64,000 bases of DNA from positions 1-64,000 of the forward strand of contig NZ_BMFG01000009.1 of the NCBI RefSeq assembly GCF_014638005.1. Direction: 5' to 3'. The notes beneath the pieces are model-generated. The model saw nothing but the letters and a program-made list of their open reading frames with translations. It did no database searches and was not told the DNA's origin. The stretch's first letter is position 1. Every line of letters starts with the position of its first letter. A program made the position numbers and the translations under genes. This DNA comes from Flavobacterium orientale (GTDB lineage Bacteria; Bacteroidota; Bacteroidia; Flavobacteriales; Flavobacteriaceae). Below are positions 7,522 through 16,576 of this stretch, in pieces.

Positions 7522-8499
7522 ATGTTTCATCATGTAAAAGAATTACAATTTAATGCGAGGGTTTCTAAACCCGACGTTCGCTTTGCGAAACTATTATTAG
7601 AACAATTTGGCGGTCCGAATGGCGAACTTAAAGCAGCAATGCAATATTTTGTTCAGGCCTTTGGCTGTAGAAAAGCTTATCCGGCGGAATATGATATGCT
7701 AATGGATATTGCTACTGAAGAATTCAGTCACCTTGAAATTGTGGGTGCTACCATTCAGATGTTGCTGACGGGTGTCAACGGCGAATTGAAAAACGCGGCT
7801 GATGAATCTGACCTCAACAAAATGTTGGACGGAAAAGCGGCTAAAGAAAATTATATCCACGATGCGATGATTAATCCTCATTTCTTTCTTGTTAGTGGTG
7901 GCACTCCAACCCTTACTGATAGTGTTGGCAATCCTTGGAATGCCAGTTATATTATGGGAATGGGTGATTTAACAGCAGATTTACGTTTGAATATCGGTGC
8001 TGAAACAAGTGCCAAAATGGTATATGAAAACTTGATGAAATTTACTGACGATGAATATGTAAAAGAATCGTTGCGTTATTTGATGACGCGTGAAGTTGCC
8101 CATTTTCAGATGTTTCAAGCAGCATTAGAAGGCATTCAACCGAACTTTCCACCCGGTATTTTAGAAAGCGATCCACGATATAGCAATAAGTATTTTAATA
8201 TGTCTAAAGGGGATGATTTCAAAGGGCCTTGGAATGAAGGCAGAAGTCCGGAATTGAAAGAAGTTTGGCAAGTTATAGAAGACCCGCTTCAGCATGTTCG
8301 AGCTACTAATGGCTTGCTGGATGAGAAAAGTAAAGGTACTGAAAGAACGGATGCTACTGTTCAACAACACAATAAGAAGTTGAGTGCAGAACGTAAAACA
8401 ACTGTTGAAGCAGCTACTCGTCCGGAAAATGGCGTTATGAGTTGGTCCGTTTATGAAGAAAGTCTTCAGGCAAAATCCAATCAAAACCATAAAGGATAG
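7522..8499 (+). CDS. Manganese catalase
   Basis: 325 residues, non-heme catalase that converts hydrogen peroxide to water and oxygen at a dinuclear manganese site. The ligands known from the Lactobacillus plantarum enzyme can be aligned: E35 (GPNGELKAA), E67 and H70 (ATEEFSHLE), E161 (GAETSAKM) and H194 (REVAHFQM). The ferritin-like four-helix bundle spans about 15-200, and the C-terminal tail is polar. It starts at the ATG preceded by an A-rich stretch. It acts in the cytoplasm in oxidative or desiccation stress. A tiny membrane peptide gene follows at 8584. Confidence 0.93.
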   Translation: MFHHVKELQFNARVSKPDVRFAKLLLEQFGGPNGELKAAMQYFVQAFGCRKAYPAEYDMLMDIATEEFSHLEIVGATIQMLLTGVNGELKNAADESDLNKMLDGKAAKENYIHDAMINPHFFLVSGGTPTLTDSVGNPWNASYIMGMGDLTADLRLNIGAETSAKMVYENLMKFTDDEYVKESLRYLMTREVAHFQMFQAALEGIQPNFPPGILESDPRYSNKYFNMSKGDDFKGPWNEGRSPELKEVWQVIEDPLQHVRATNGLLDEKSKGTERTDATVQQHNKKLSAERKTTVEAATRPENGVMSWSVYEESLQAKSNQNHKG

Positions 8500-8583
8500 C
8501 TATATAGTAGTCAATAGATACTTGCAGTAACAAGTTATTGCATTTTATTATAAACCGCTCTCGAATAACATTACCCAAAGACT

Positions 8584-8700
8584 ATGAATAAAATTTTTAG
8601 AGGATTACTAGCCGGCTACGGTGCCAAAAAATTAGGTGGCGGTTGCTTAGGAACAATTATCGTTTTTATAATTATTTGGATTATTTTGGGCTATTTTTAA
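8584..8700 (+). CDS. 38-residue membrane peptide
   Basis: The reading frame encodes MNKIFRGLLAGYGAKKLGGG followed by a single hydrophobic helix, CLGTIIVFIIIWIILGYF. It has a basic N-terminus, a glycine triplet and one membrane span. It ends 74 bases before a terminator and lies 84 bases after the catalase stop, so it may be on the catalase transcript. Similar short proteins with AGxGAKKLGGG are, from memory, common in Flavobacteriaceae, where their role is unknown. Confidence 0.7.
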   Translation: MNKIFRGLLAGYGAKKLGGGCLGTIIVFIIIWIILGYF

Positions 8701-8774
8701 AATAAAGTTCTGGAATTTTTCTGCACAAAAATATATTAGGTTGTTTTAATTGACTTTAATAATTGCCTACTAAG

Positions 8775-8801
8775 AAACCGCCTCATTTTATGGGGTGGTT
8801 T
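8775..8801 (+). terminator. Intrinsic terminator after catalase and small peptide
   Basis: AAACCGCCTC pairs with GGGGTGGTTT (two G-T pairs) across a 7-base loop, followed by TTCTTTGTT. It closes the plus-strand catalase region. Confidence 0.75.
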
Positions 8802-8918
8802 TTCTTTGTTAAAAAAAATGAACCGATGTATAGGATTAGGGGGTTAATGAATGGTTTAGAATGGAATTCTACAACAAAGTCAATAACGATTTCGAAAATT
8901 ATCACTATTTAAATACCT

Positions 8919-8953
8919 AAAAAAAATCCAAGCTTTTCAACTTGGATTTTTTT
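8919..8953. terminator. Bidirectional terminator, downstream of ctlX
   Basis: A stem of ATCCAAG/CTTGGAT is extended by A7/T7 runs, so both strands show a hairpin followed by T's. It lies 17 bases beyond the ctlX stop and serves that minus-strand gene. Confidence 0.85.
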
Positions 8954-8969
8954 GTTTCTATCTATTAAC

Positions 8970-9905
8970 TTAAGCCGTTGGCAAAAATATTTCTGCCATC
9001 ATGCAACGGGCACTTCCGCCACCACAAGCTTCTATGGTATCTAAACTGGAAGAAATGATTTCGCAGTGTTCTTCTATTTTGTGAATCTGAGCTTTGGTCA
9101 AACTTTGATGAGCTGAATTACTCATGACCAAATAACGTTTGTTGTCTTTTCCTTTCACTTGTAGCATGTTTCCGGCGAAGTTGTTCACTTGATCTTCAGT
9201 GATTAGAATGATGTCTTTTCCGTCGGCACGAAGGTTGTCTAGGACCATTTTGCGTTCTTTTTTATCATCGATGCAATCGGCACAAATCACTGCAAATGTT
9301 TCGGCTAAACACATCATAACGTTGGTATGATAAATGTGTTTTCGCTCACCATTCACCGTTTGATAGGCTTCAAAAATAACAGGAGCCAAATCGAAATCTT
9401 CACAAAATTCAATGAATAATTCTTCATCAGCACGAGGTGAAAGAGCACAATAGGCTTTGGCATTGTCACGGTCTAAGAGTATGCTTCCTGTTCCTTCCAA
9501 GTAATAGCCATCGTCTTCTGCGGAAGTATAGTCCATAATTTCATTGATGACAAAACCTTTATCTTCAATGATATCTAAAATGTCTTCTCTACGTTCTAAA
9601 CGACGGTTTTCGGCAAACATAGGATATAAAGTTACATCACCGTTTTCATGAAATGAAATCCAGTTGTTTGGAAAAATACTGTCGGGCGTGTCGGGATCTA
9701 ATGTATCATCAACAACAATCACGTTCACTCCTACTTTTTGAAGTTTTTCTACAAACGCATCAAACTCTTGTTGAGCTTTTACATTAACGGTAGCTGGAGT
9801 TGTGTTGTCAAGTACTTTTTGATAGTAATTATTTACGGCCGTTTGCTCGTTCATTCTGAAGGCAACGGGACGGATCATTAGAATGGTGTTTGTTGTTTGG
9901 TTCAT
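8970..9905 (-). CDS. ctlX: CtlX-type citrulline/arginine hydrolase
   Basis: 311 residues of the guanidino-group modifying (arginine deiminase/amidinotransferase) superfamily. The pentein fold motifs are visible: FPNNWISFH near 80, the catalytic histidine in IYHTNVMMCL, and the nucleophilic cysteine in GGGSARCMMAEIF near 302. The length and the C-terminal motif fit the citrulline utilisation hydrolase CtlX rather than true arginine deiminase, which is longer. The products would feed nitrogen into amino acid metabolism. It follows a paralogous gene 65 bases upstream on the same strand, so both are probably co-transcribed from the promoter at 10910-10939. Confidence 0.85.
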   Translation of the reverse strand: MNQTTNTILMIRPVAFRMNEQTAVNNYYQKVLDNTTPATVNVKAQQEFDAFVEKLQKVGVNVIVVDDTLDPDTPDSIFPNNWISFHENGDVTLYPMFAENRRLERREDILDIIEDKGFVINEIMDYTSAEDDGYYLEGTGSILLDRDNAKAYCALSPRADEELFIEFCEDFDLAPVIFEAYQTVNGERKHIYHTNVMMCLAETFAVICADCIDDKKERKMVLDNLRADGKDIILITEDQVNNFAGNMLQVKGKDNKRYLVMSNSAHQSLTKAQIHKIEEHCEIISSSLDTIEACGGGSARCMMAEIFLPTA

Positions 9906-9970
9906 CGTTTTTTGTTTAAAGGTTTAATGTTTAAAAGTTTAAAAGTCGTTAACTGCTATTAAACCTGCTG

Positions 9971-10888
9971 CTATTTATCTCTTACTAATGGTAATGTTGA
10001 ACATCGCAACAATCCCTCTTGTTTTGCAATTTCAGCGTATGGAATTTCTTCGACGGTGAAACCATTTTCACGAAGCCAAATGTTTAAGCGGGTGAAGTTT
10101 TTTTCTGAAACCACAACATCCGGTGCGATTGAAAACACGTTGGAATTCATATGATACATTTCGTCACGGGTAATGTGGAACAAATTTTCTTTTCCGAAAA
10201 GATTCACTAAAAAGACATAATCGGCTTCTTCGCGAAATCCACTTTTATAGATGATTCCTTTGTTTGTTCCAACGGGTTGAAAACAACAATCAAGATGCAA
10301 GGCATTATCACGAGCTTCAATTTTTGATTTCACCAAATCGAAATCTTTTACTTTTTTATGTGGAAATAATTGTTTGATATATTCCACTCCTTGCCAATTG
10401 GTTCGTGCTGTGATGTAATCTTTATAATCAGAACCTTTATACGTACCAATGAAAATATAATCATTCCACAGCATTACGTCACCTCCTTCAATATGTACTT
10501 CTTCGGGTGGACGTAGTACTTTTTTGGGGTCAATATGATCAATAACATATTGAATGGCATCCAGTTCTTTTTCTCTATCAGGAAGAATGTTTGCTTTGAT
10601 GAACGTGTCATCAATTACAAATCCGATATCCCGACTGAAAATTTGGTTATAATTTGGAATTATATCCGGTCTGAAAACTTCTACGTCATATTTTTTAAAC
10701 ACTTGATTGAAGGCTTCCATTTCAACAATCATATCGGCTTCTATGGGATAGGTTCCTGCTAAAATGTGTTCGAGTGATTTTGGGTCATAGGCTTCTTCGG
10801 CAGTTGGCGTTGGTCCGTTGCTTACCGCAGTTCCTAAGACCACGGCCCTCAATCGAGAGGTTTCATTTTGAATGTGAATTGGTAACAT
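9971..10888 (-). CDS. Amidinotransferase/arginine deiminase-like hydrolase
   Basis: 305 residues. I start at the ATG at 10888 rather than 17 codons upstream, because a strong promoter (10910-10939) lies within the longer frame. The pentein superfamily is shown by FSRDIGFVID near 80, EEVHIEGGDVMLW near 130, the histidine in NALHLDCCFQPVG and the cysteine in LLRCSTLPL close to the C-terminus. It resembles dimethylarginine dimethylaminohydrolase and glycine amidinotransferase-like proteins. The exact substrate is not determined. It is paired with ctlX downstream, suggesting joint handling of arginine-derived compounds. Confidence 0.8.
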   Translation of the reverse strand: MLPIHIQNETSRLRAVVLGTAVSNGPTPTAEEAYDPKSLEHILAGTYPIEADMIVEMEAFNQVFKKYDVEVFRPDIIPNYNQIFSRDIGFVIDDTFIKANILPDREKELDAIQYVIDHIDPKKVLRPPEEVHIEGGDVMLWNDYIFIGTYKGSDYKDYITARTNWQGVEYIKQLFPHKKVKDFDLVKSKIEARDNALHLDCCFQPVGTNKGIIYKSGFREEADYVFLVNLFGKENLFHITRDEMYHMNSNVFSIAPDVVVSEKNFTRLNIWLRENGFTVEEIPYAEIAKQEGLLRCSTLPLVRDK

Positions 10889-10909
10889 ATAGTGGCTTTT
10901 GGCTTTTGA

Positions 10910-10939
10910 CAAAGATAAAAAAAGGGTTTCCAAAAGCAA
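10910..10939 (-). promoter_or_regulatory. Promoter of the amidinotransferase-ctlX pair
   Basis: On the minus strand TTG (10937-10939), a 19-base spacer and TATCTTTG (10910-10917) match the Bacteroidota consensus exactly. The predicted transcript start is about 15 bases before the ATG at 10888. This settles the choice of start codon. Confidence 0.75.
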
Positions 10940-10997
10940 TGGTTATTGTGGTATTAATAATTATAGTAGTGAATTTTTAAATATTTCATAAAATAAG

Positions 10998-11022
10998 AAA
11001 GCCTTCCGAAAAGGAAGGCTTT
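10998..11022 (-). terminator. Terminator of gltA
   Basis: AAAGCCTTCC and GGAAGGCTTT pair perfectly over a GAAAA loop, 36 bases after the citrate synthase stop. The minus-strand T-rich tail (CTTATTTTAT) is moderate. Confidence 0.75.
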
Positions 11023-11058
11023 AAATTTTTGGCATGAACAAGTCGCAACTTATCCCTA

Positions 11059-12342
11059 CTATCTTTTATCCATTGATTTGAACTCTCTCAACGGATGACC
11101 TACATACACTTGACGAGGTCTTCCTATAGGTTCTTTATTGATTCGCATTTCTTTCCATTGAGCAATCCAACCCGGTAAACGACCAATGGCGAACATTACG
11201 GTAAACATTTCGGTTGGGATTCCTAAGGCTCTATAAATAATTCCAGAATAAAAATCAACATTCGGATATAAGTTTCTTGCTTTGAAGTATTCGTCTTCTA
11301 GAGCTACTTTTTCTAATTGTTTTGCAATATCCAATAACGGATCATCTACACCTAGTGCAGTTAAAACATCATCGGCTGCTTTTTTAATGATTGTTGCACG
11401 AGGGTCAAAGTTTTTGTAAACTCTGTGTCCGAATCCCATTAAACGGAACGGATCGTCTTTATCTTTTGCTTTTAAGACAAACTTGGCCACATCTCCGCCG
11501 TTTTTGTGAATTTCTTCTAGCATTTCTAAAACAGCTTGATTAGCACCACCATGAAGTGGCCCCCAAAGTGCAGAAACACCTGATGCGATAGATGCAAATA
11601 ATCCAGCATGCGAAGAACCTACAATTCGTACTGTTGAAGTAGAACAATTTTGTTCGTGATCAGCATGAAGAATGAATAACTTGTCTAAGGCTTGCACCAC
11701 AATTGGATCAATTTTATAGGGTCCTGTAGGTAAAGCATACATTAAATGCATGAAGTTCTCTACATAGCCTTTTGTATTGTCATAATAATTTAACGGATAG
11801 CCCATTGACTTTCTGAATGTCCAAGTTGCAATAACTAAAAATTTACCCATAGTTTTACAAACTGCTTCATACATCTCCTTCTCGTTGTGGGGATTGACAG
11901 ACTTAGGATTGAAAGCCGTCAGAGCACTGGTTAAAGAAGCTAAAACACCCATTGGATGTGCTGTTTTTGGAAAACCATCGATGATATTTTTCATCTCTTC
12001 GTTTACCAAAGTATATTTACGAATATCGTTTTCAAATTTTTCAATTTGAGTTTTTGTTGGTAATTCTCCAAAGATTAACAAATAAGAAACTTCTAAGAAA
12101 TTGGCTTTTGCGGCTAAATCTTCAATGGAATACCCTCTGTAGCGAAGAATTCCTTCTTCTCCATCTAAAAAAGTAATTTCACTTTTACAAGAACCCGAAT
12201 TTTTGTAACCCGGATCTAAAGTAATTGCACCAGTTAAAGCACGTAATTGTTCGATGTCGATGGCAGCTTCATTTTCACTTCCAACTATGATTGGAAACTC
12301 ATACTCTTTGCCTTCGAATTTTAATATTGCAGTTTTTGACAT
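11059..12342 (-). CDS. gltA: Citrate synthase
   Basis: 427 residues. Condenses oxaloacetate and acetyl-CoA to citrate, the entry step of the TCA cycle. The catalytic residues are visible in WGPLHGGANQAVLEML (His), GFGHRVYKNFDPRA (His and Arg) and YPNVDFYSGI (Asp). The N-terminal region of about 60 residues before LDPGYKNSGSCKS is the small beta domain of the hexameric type II enzyme. It is a single gene with its own terminator. A poor TAATTTCG element lies upstream, so the promoter is not certain. Confidence 0.97.
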   Translation of the reverse strand: MSKTAILKFEGKEYEFPIIVGSENEAAIDIEQLRALTGAITLDPGYKNSGSCKSEITFLDGEEGILRYRGYSIEDLAAKANFLEVSYLLIFGELPTKTQIEKFENDIRKYTLVNEEMKNIIDGFPKTAHPMGVLASLTSALTAFNPKSVNPHNEKEMYEAVCKTMGKFLVIATWTFRKSMGYPLNYYDNTKGYVENFMHLMYALPTGPYKIDPIVVQALDKLFILHADHEQNCSTSTVRIVGSSHAGLFASIASGVSALWGPLHGGANQAVLEMLEEIHKNGGDVAKFVLKAKDKDDPFRLMGFGHRVYKNFDPRATIIKKAADDVLTALGVDDPLLDIAKQLEKVALEDEYFKARNLYPNVDFYSGIIYRALGIPTEMFTVMFAIGRLPGWIAQWKEMRINKEPIGRPRQVYVGHPLREFKSMDKR

Positions 12343-12493
12343 GATTATGTGTGTAATTTGTATGTATAAACAATGTTTGTTGCGAAATTACGGAATTTTA
12401 GAGGAATGTTAAAATTTTATCGTAAACGTTTTCGTTAAATTTAGTATAAATATTGCAAAGTTTATATACATCAAAACCATGTGATAAAAAAAA

Positions 12494-12514
12494 CTCACGA
12501 ATAAAATTCGTGAG
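12494..12514 (-). terminator. Terminator of the LRR protein gene
   Basis: CTCACGAA-TAAAA-TTCGTGAG with A-rich sequence before it, which reads as a T-run on the minus strand. It lies 29 bases past the stop of the large surface protein gene. Confidence 0.8.
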
Positions 12515-12542
12515 CTTTCAACTTCAAAACTAAAATAACTGA

Positions 12543-15500
12543 CTAATTCTTAATCAATTTTTCTATCATACTACCGGAATCTGTAGCGATTTTAATAAAA
12601 TATATACCGCTAGCTCTTTCTAACATGTTCAATGCTGTAGTTAGATTATTTACTAATTGTGTTTGTAACAGTCTTCCGTTGGCATCATATAGTTCAATTG
12701 ATTTAATAGTTTTATCGCTACTGGTAATAGTGACAACATCCTTCACCGAATTAGGATAAACACTAACCGATGTGCTCCATTCCGGATTGTTGGTGCTTAA
12801 TGTTACAAATAAAGTTTCTGCTTCATTTGTTTCAATCGGGAAATTATAATCAAAATAGATGTTGGCATATTTTGCTACAAAATCTCCTTCTTGTAAATCA
12901 CCTTTAGATTTTATTTTCAACAAAATGTTTCCATGACCACCGGAATCCAATTGAATGTTTTGAAAAATAAATTCAATTTTACTTCCATTTCTTCTAATAG
13001 TAGCATTGTGTGAAGCAGCAATCATTTGTAAGGAATTCACATTGAATTGAGAGGCGTTAATCTCTGTTTTTACTACAATATTTTCTGCGGAAGCATTTCC
13101 TGTATTTTCAAATCGAATCATATAATGTAAAAACTCGCCAATTTCACTTGGAGAGACAACTTCTCCTTGAAGACAAGTTATGTCATTTGGATCGTAGGAA
13201 CCCACAACGGATTGATTAAAAACAAACGTATTGTCTGTAACAGCTACATCTCCTGTTTGAGGCAAAATTACCGAGGTAAAAGTCAACACATCATCAATAT
13301 TCACCGGGTTGGTTGTATCTGTTGGTGCGTTTATTAAAAAGGTGACTAAAATACTTCGAGATTCAAACGGCATCAGATTAGCATAATCCCATTGTAAACC
13401 ACCTGTAGCTTGAGCAGAAGGCACTACAGAAGTGGAAACCAAATTCATTAAATTGTGATTGTAAAAGAAATTCAAACCATAATTTTGTGACATCACTTGA
13501 TTTCCTTTGTTCTTGTAAACTATTTTGTAAACGGCTTCAAAACCAGGACGAGCAGGAACCACGGGAGCAATAACAACCTCTAAATCAGGATGCACACCAT
13601 TGGCAGAAATACAGAAATTTTGAATGGTTGTTGAGTTATCGATAGTCATGACAGGAACTTCAGCAGAAAATGGTGTAACAGTAAAGTAGGAGGCATTTTC
13701 TAAATTGGGAACCAAACCATAAACACCCGTGTTTGATGTAAATAAATTATATATTCCTAAACCATTTGAATAGACAGATGAATTAGTTGTCATACCATCT
13801 ATGTTTACTTCTAATCCAAAATAATTTGCATTTGGGTCTGAGGTATCACAACCGTTGTTATTAAAATCATATTGAATGGTTCCTGTGATTGTGTTGTAAT
13901 CTCCGCCGGGATTGAAGGAGCAATAGGAATTAACTACTACATTATTCATATTATTAAGAGCAAAGTAGTTGGCAAATGTAGAAATTCTATACTCATCAAC
14001 ACATACATATTGTAGATTCGGATTATTATTCATTGGATATCCATTTTGAATTGTCAATTCATACTCACGACCAAACTTAAGAAATACAGAAATTAAGTTT
14101 GGATTATTAGTACACTGAAGTGAAATAAAATTTTGATTACCAGATAAATCTAAAGTAGAAATTAAAGTATTTGAACAGTTTAAAAATTGCAGATCTAGGA
14201 TTGAACCCACAAAATCAAGGTTTCCAACTAAATTATTTGAGCAATTTAATGATCTTAAACTAGATAAAGATGTTACAAAGTTAATATCACTAAAATTGTT
14301 ATTATTTATTGACAAAAATTCTATATCTGTTGTGCCTGATAAATTAATAGTCGATAGAATATTATTACTAAATCCCGCATTATATATTTGTGGACAATCA
14401 ATTATCTCTACAAAGGATAACAGATTATTATCCGCATGAATTGAACTTAAATTGCTCAGACCATCAAAGGACAGGGAAGAAATTTGATTATTATTACAAT
14501 ACAAAACTGTCAAATCGAAAAGTGAATCTAAATTTAAGCTTGTAATAACATTATTTGTACAGGTTAACTGATACAAATTAATCAAACCATTTAAATTAAT
14601 ATTACTAATTGAATTATCACTGCATAAAACGACCTTTAAATTTTCCAAATCATGTAAATCTAAAGAAACTAACTGATTACCATTGACATATAAATTTTCT
14701 AAATTTGTCATACCGGACACATTAATACTTGTTAATAGTGAATTATTACATTGCAGTGTTTTAAGATTGACTAATGATGACAAGTTTAATGATGTAATTG
14801 ATGTGTTTGAACAACTTAAATTGGAAAGATTTTGGAAATATTCGATTCCTACTATTTGACTAATATTATTATTACTGTTAACACTTAATGAGGAAACTAA
14901 TAGTGCTTCAGAAAATTGTATTTCATTATCATTATTTATATCAATAGTAATTTGGTTGCCTAAATAATTCAAAGCAATAAAATTACTTGGGTTTGCATTT
15001 AACAATTGCTGCTTAAAATTTGCATCAGGAAAAAATATAATTCCATCCTCAGCTACTATTAAATCAAAGCTTGTTATTGAAAAACAACCTGTATCTGTAT
15101 TTTCAACTCTGGTGTAAATTGTTTGAGGATTGGTAGTATTTGAAAAAGCAGTGGCAGAAACTATCATTGATGAACCTGAAACTGCATCTGTTTCTGTTAC
15201 ATAATAACTAACAAAAGCTGATGAATTACCATTAATTAAAAAAGTAGTTTGAGAAGATAAATCAAAAGTTGCCGTTCCAATAAAGGGCGATTGATAGATA
15301 ACTAAATTTGATGGTTGTACAATAGATGGTAACGGATTTACAATCAAATCAAAACTTGTAATCGCAAAATTTGTTGGGTTTGCATTTTCTAAAACTCGGA
15401 CAAATATTGTGTGAGGATTTGAACTATTAATGTATGCCATAGGATTTGCGATTGGAGCCATCTCATTTTGAGCATCCGCAAGAGAAGTATAAAAAGTTAT

Positions 15501-15677
15501 TGTATAAAGTGATGGATTTAAACCGTTTAAAATTTCAGGAATAGTCACTGTTAGATCAAAGGCTTCAAATCCATCACTGTTTTGATCACAAATCGCCAAA
15601 TTATTTGGCTGCCCAATTGGGGGTTGTGCATAAAGTGATCCTGTTAGTAAAATAAATAAAAGTAAAATCTTCTTCAT
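12543..15677 (-). CDS. T9SS-exported leucine-rich repeat protein
   Basis: 1044 residues. The signal peptide MKKILLLFILLTGSLYAQ is followed by two similar beta modules (about 20-210) with the repeated phrases FDLTVTIPEIL and TSFDLIVNP. About 220-560 is a long leucine-rich solenoid with a period near 21 residues (LTSLNLDSLFDLTVLYCNN type), like internalins. From about 590 a carboxypeptidase-like and DUF11-type region follows (VVIAPVVPARPGFEAVYKIVYKN; SYDPNDITCLQG). The last 75 residues form a type A C-terminal sorting domain (SVYPNSVKDVVTITS; GIYFIKIATDSG; IEKLIKN). It should be secreted by the type IX system and anchored to the surface, perhaps for adhesion. Confidence 0.92.
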   Translation of the reverse strand: MKKILLLFILLTGSLYAQPPIGQPNNLAICDQNSDGFEAFDLTVTIPEILNGLNPSLYTITFYTSLADAQNEMAPIANPMAYINSSNPHTIFVRVLENANPTNFAITSFDLIVNPLPSIVQPSNLVIYQSPFIGTATFDLSSQTTFLINGNSSAFVSYYVTETDAVSGSSMIVSATAFSNTTNPQTIYTRVENTDTGCFSITSFDLIVAEDGIIFFPDANFKQQLLNANPSNFIALNYLGNQITIDINNDNEIQFSEALLVSSLSVNSNNNISQIVGIEYFQNLSNLSCSNTSITSLNLSSLVNLKTLQCNNSLLTSINVSGMTNLENLYVNGNQLVSLDLHDLENLKVVLCSDNSISNINLNGLINLYQLTCTNNVITSLNLDSLFDLTVLYCNNNQISSLSFDGLSNLSSIHADNNLLSFVEIIDCPQIYNAGFSNNILSTINLSGTTDIEFLSINNNNFSDINFVTSLSSLRSLNCSNNLVGNLDFVGSILDLQFLNCSNTLISTLDLSGNQNFISLQCTNNPNLISVFLKFGREYELTIQNGYPMNNNPNLQYVCVDEYRISTFANYFALNNMNNVVVNSYCSFNPGGDYNTITGTIQYDFNNNGCDTSDPNANYFGLEVNIDGMTTNSSVYSNGLGIYNLFTSNTGVYGLVPNLENASYFTVTPFSAEVPVMTIDNSTTIQNFCISANGVHPDLEVVIAPVVPARPGFEAVYKIVYKNKGNQVMSQNYGLNFFYNHNLMNLVSTSVVPSAQATGGLQWDYANLMPFESRSILVTFLINAPTDTTNPVNIDDVLTFTSVILPQTGDVAVTDNTFVFNQSVVGSYDPNDITCLQGEVVSPSEIGEFLHYMIRFENTGNASAENIVVKTEINASQFNVNSLQMIAASHNATIRRNGSKIEFIFQNIQLDSGGHGNILLKIKSKGDLQEGDFVAKYANIYFDYNFPIETNEAETLFVTLSTNNPEWSTSVSVYPNSVKDVVTITSSDKTIKSIELYDANGRLLQTQLVNNLTTALNMLERASGIYFIKIATDSGSMIEKLIKN

Positions 15678-15758
15678 AGCAATTTATTTTTTTAAAGATA
15701 ATTCAGTTGGTTAAATTTATAGATGGTTAATGAGTAAATAGTGGTTTTGAATTAGAAT

Positions 15759-16520
15759 TTATAACGATTTCAACAATTCTTGTAAACGTTCTTTTTTTCG
15801 TTGTGAAATCGGCAAATTACTGTTATCCGCCATTACTACATATCCCCCGTCTTTTTTTATATATGATTTCAAATAGGCCAAATTGATTAAATGCGATTGA
15901 TGAATGCGTTCAAAGCCATGTTCGGTTAACAATTCTTCATATTCTTTCAATGTTTTTGAAATCAAAATGGGTTTATTATTCTTGATGTAAAATTTAGTAT
16001 AATTATCTTCGCTTTCACAACGAATAATATCACTAATTTCAAACAAGTGAATACCATCTGCTGTTGACAAAGCTATCCTTTTAAAGTTGTCTACTTTTTT
16101 TCGAATGTTTTCAAGCAACAAATCAATATGAGCATAATTTTCGCTTTTTGACAAAACATCATTTATTTTACTAATCACTTTTTGCAATTCTTCAGGGTCA
16201 ACCGGTTTTAATAAAAAATCTAAGGCACTAAATCGAAATGCTTTAATAGCATATTGCTCATGAGCGGTAATGAACACTACTTGCGATGTAATTTTACCGT
16301 TCTTTGATGCGAGTTGTTCCAATAAATCAAAACCGGTTCCATCAGTGAGTTGAATATCTAAAAATAGTACCTCAGGATTTAATTGATTGATTGCTTCTAC
16401 TCCGGTTTGAACGCTATCGGCTTCACCAATAACCTTTATGTTTGGTGCATAACGCAAAAGTAACTGCCTCATTCCGGCTCTTAAATTCGCATCGTCATCT
16501 ATTAGTAGTGCAGTTGTCAT
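15759..16520 (-). CDS. LytTR-family response regulator
   Basis: 253 residues. The receiver domain (about 2-120) has the acidic pocket IDDD and the phosphoacceptor D55 in LFLDIQL, with FSALDFLLKPVDPEEL as the conserved lysine loop. The LytTR DNA-binding domain (about 150-250) contains IIRCESEDNYTKFYI and FERIHQSHLINL. It is the output partner of the TPR histidine kinase whose gene ends 56 bases upstream on the same strand. Regulators of this group bind paired direct repeats; the target genes are unknown. Confidence 0.93.
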   Translation of the reverse strand: MTTALLIDDDANLRAGMRQLLLRYAPNIKVIGEADSVQTGVEAINQLNPEVLFLDIQLTDGTGFDLLEQLASKNGKITSQVVFITAHEQYAIKAFRFSALDFLLKPVDPEELQKVISKINDVLSKSENYAHIDLLLENIRKKVDNFKRIALSTADGIHLFEISDIIRCESEDNYTKFYIKNNKPILISKTLKEYEELLTEHGFERIHQSHLINLAYLKSYIKKDGGYVVMADNSNLPISQRKKERLQELLKSL

Positions 16521-16576
16521 GTTTTTGTTGCGGGTTGCGGATTTCGAGTGCGGTTTACCTCACAATCCGTAAATTA

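Noticed and set aside
10889-10939. Longer start of the amidinotransferase gene
   Set aside because: The promoter elements lie inside this extension.
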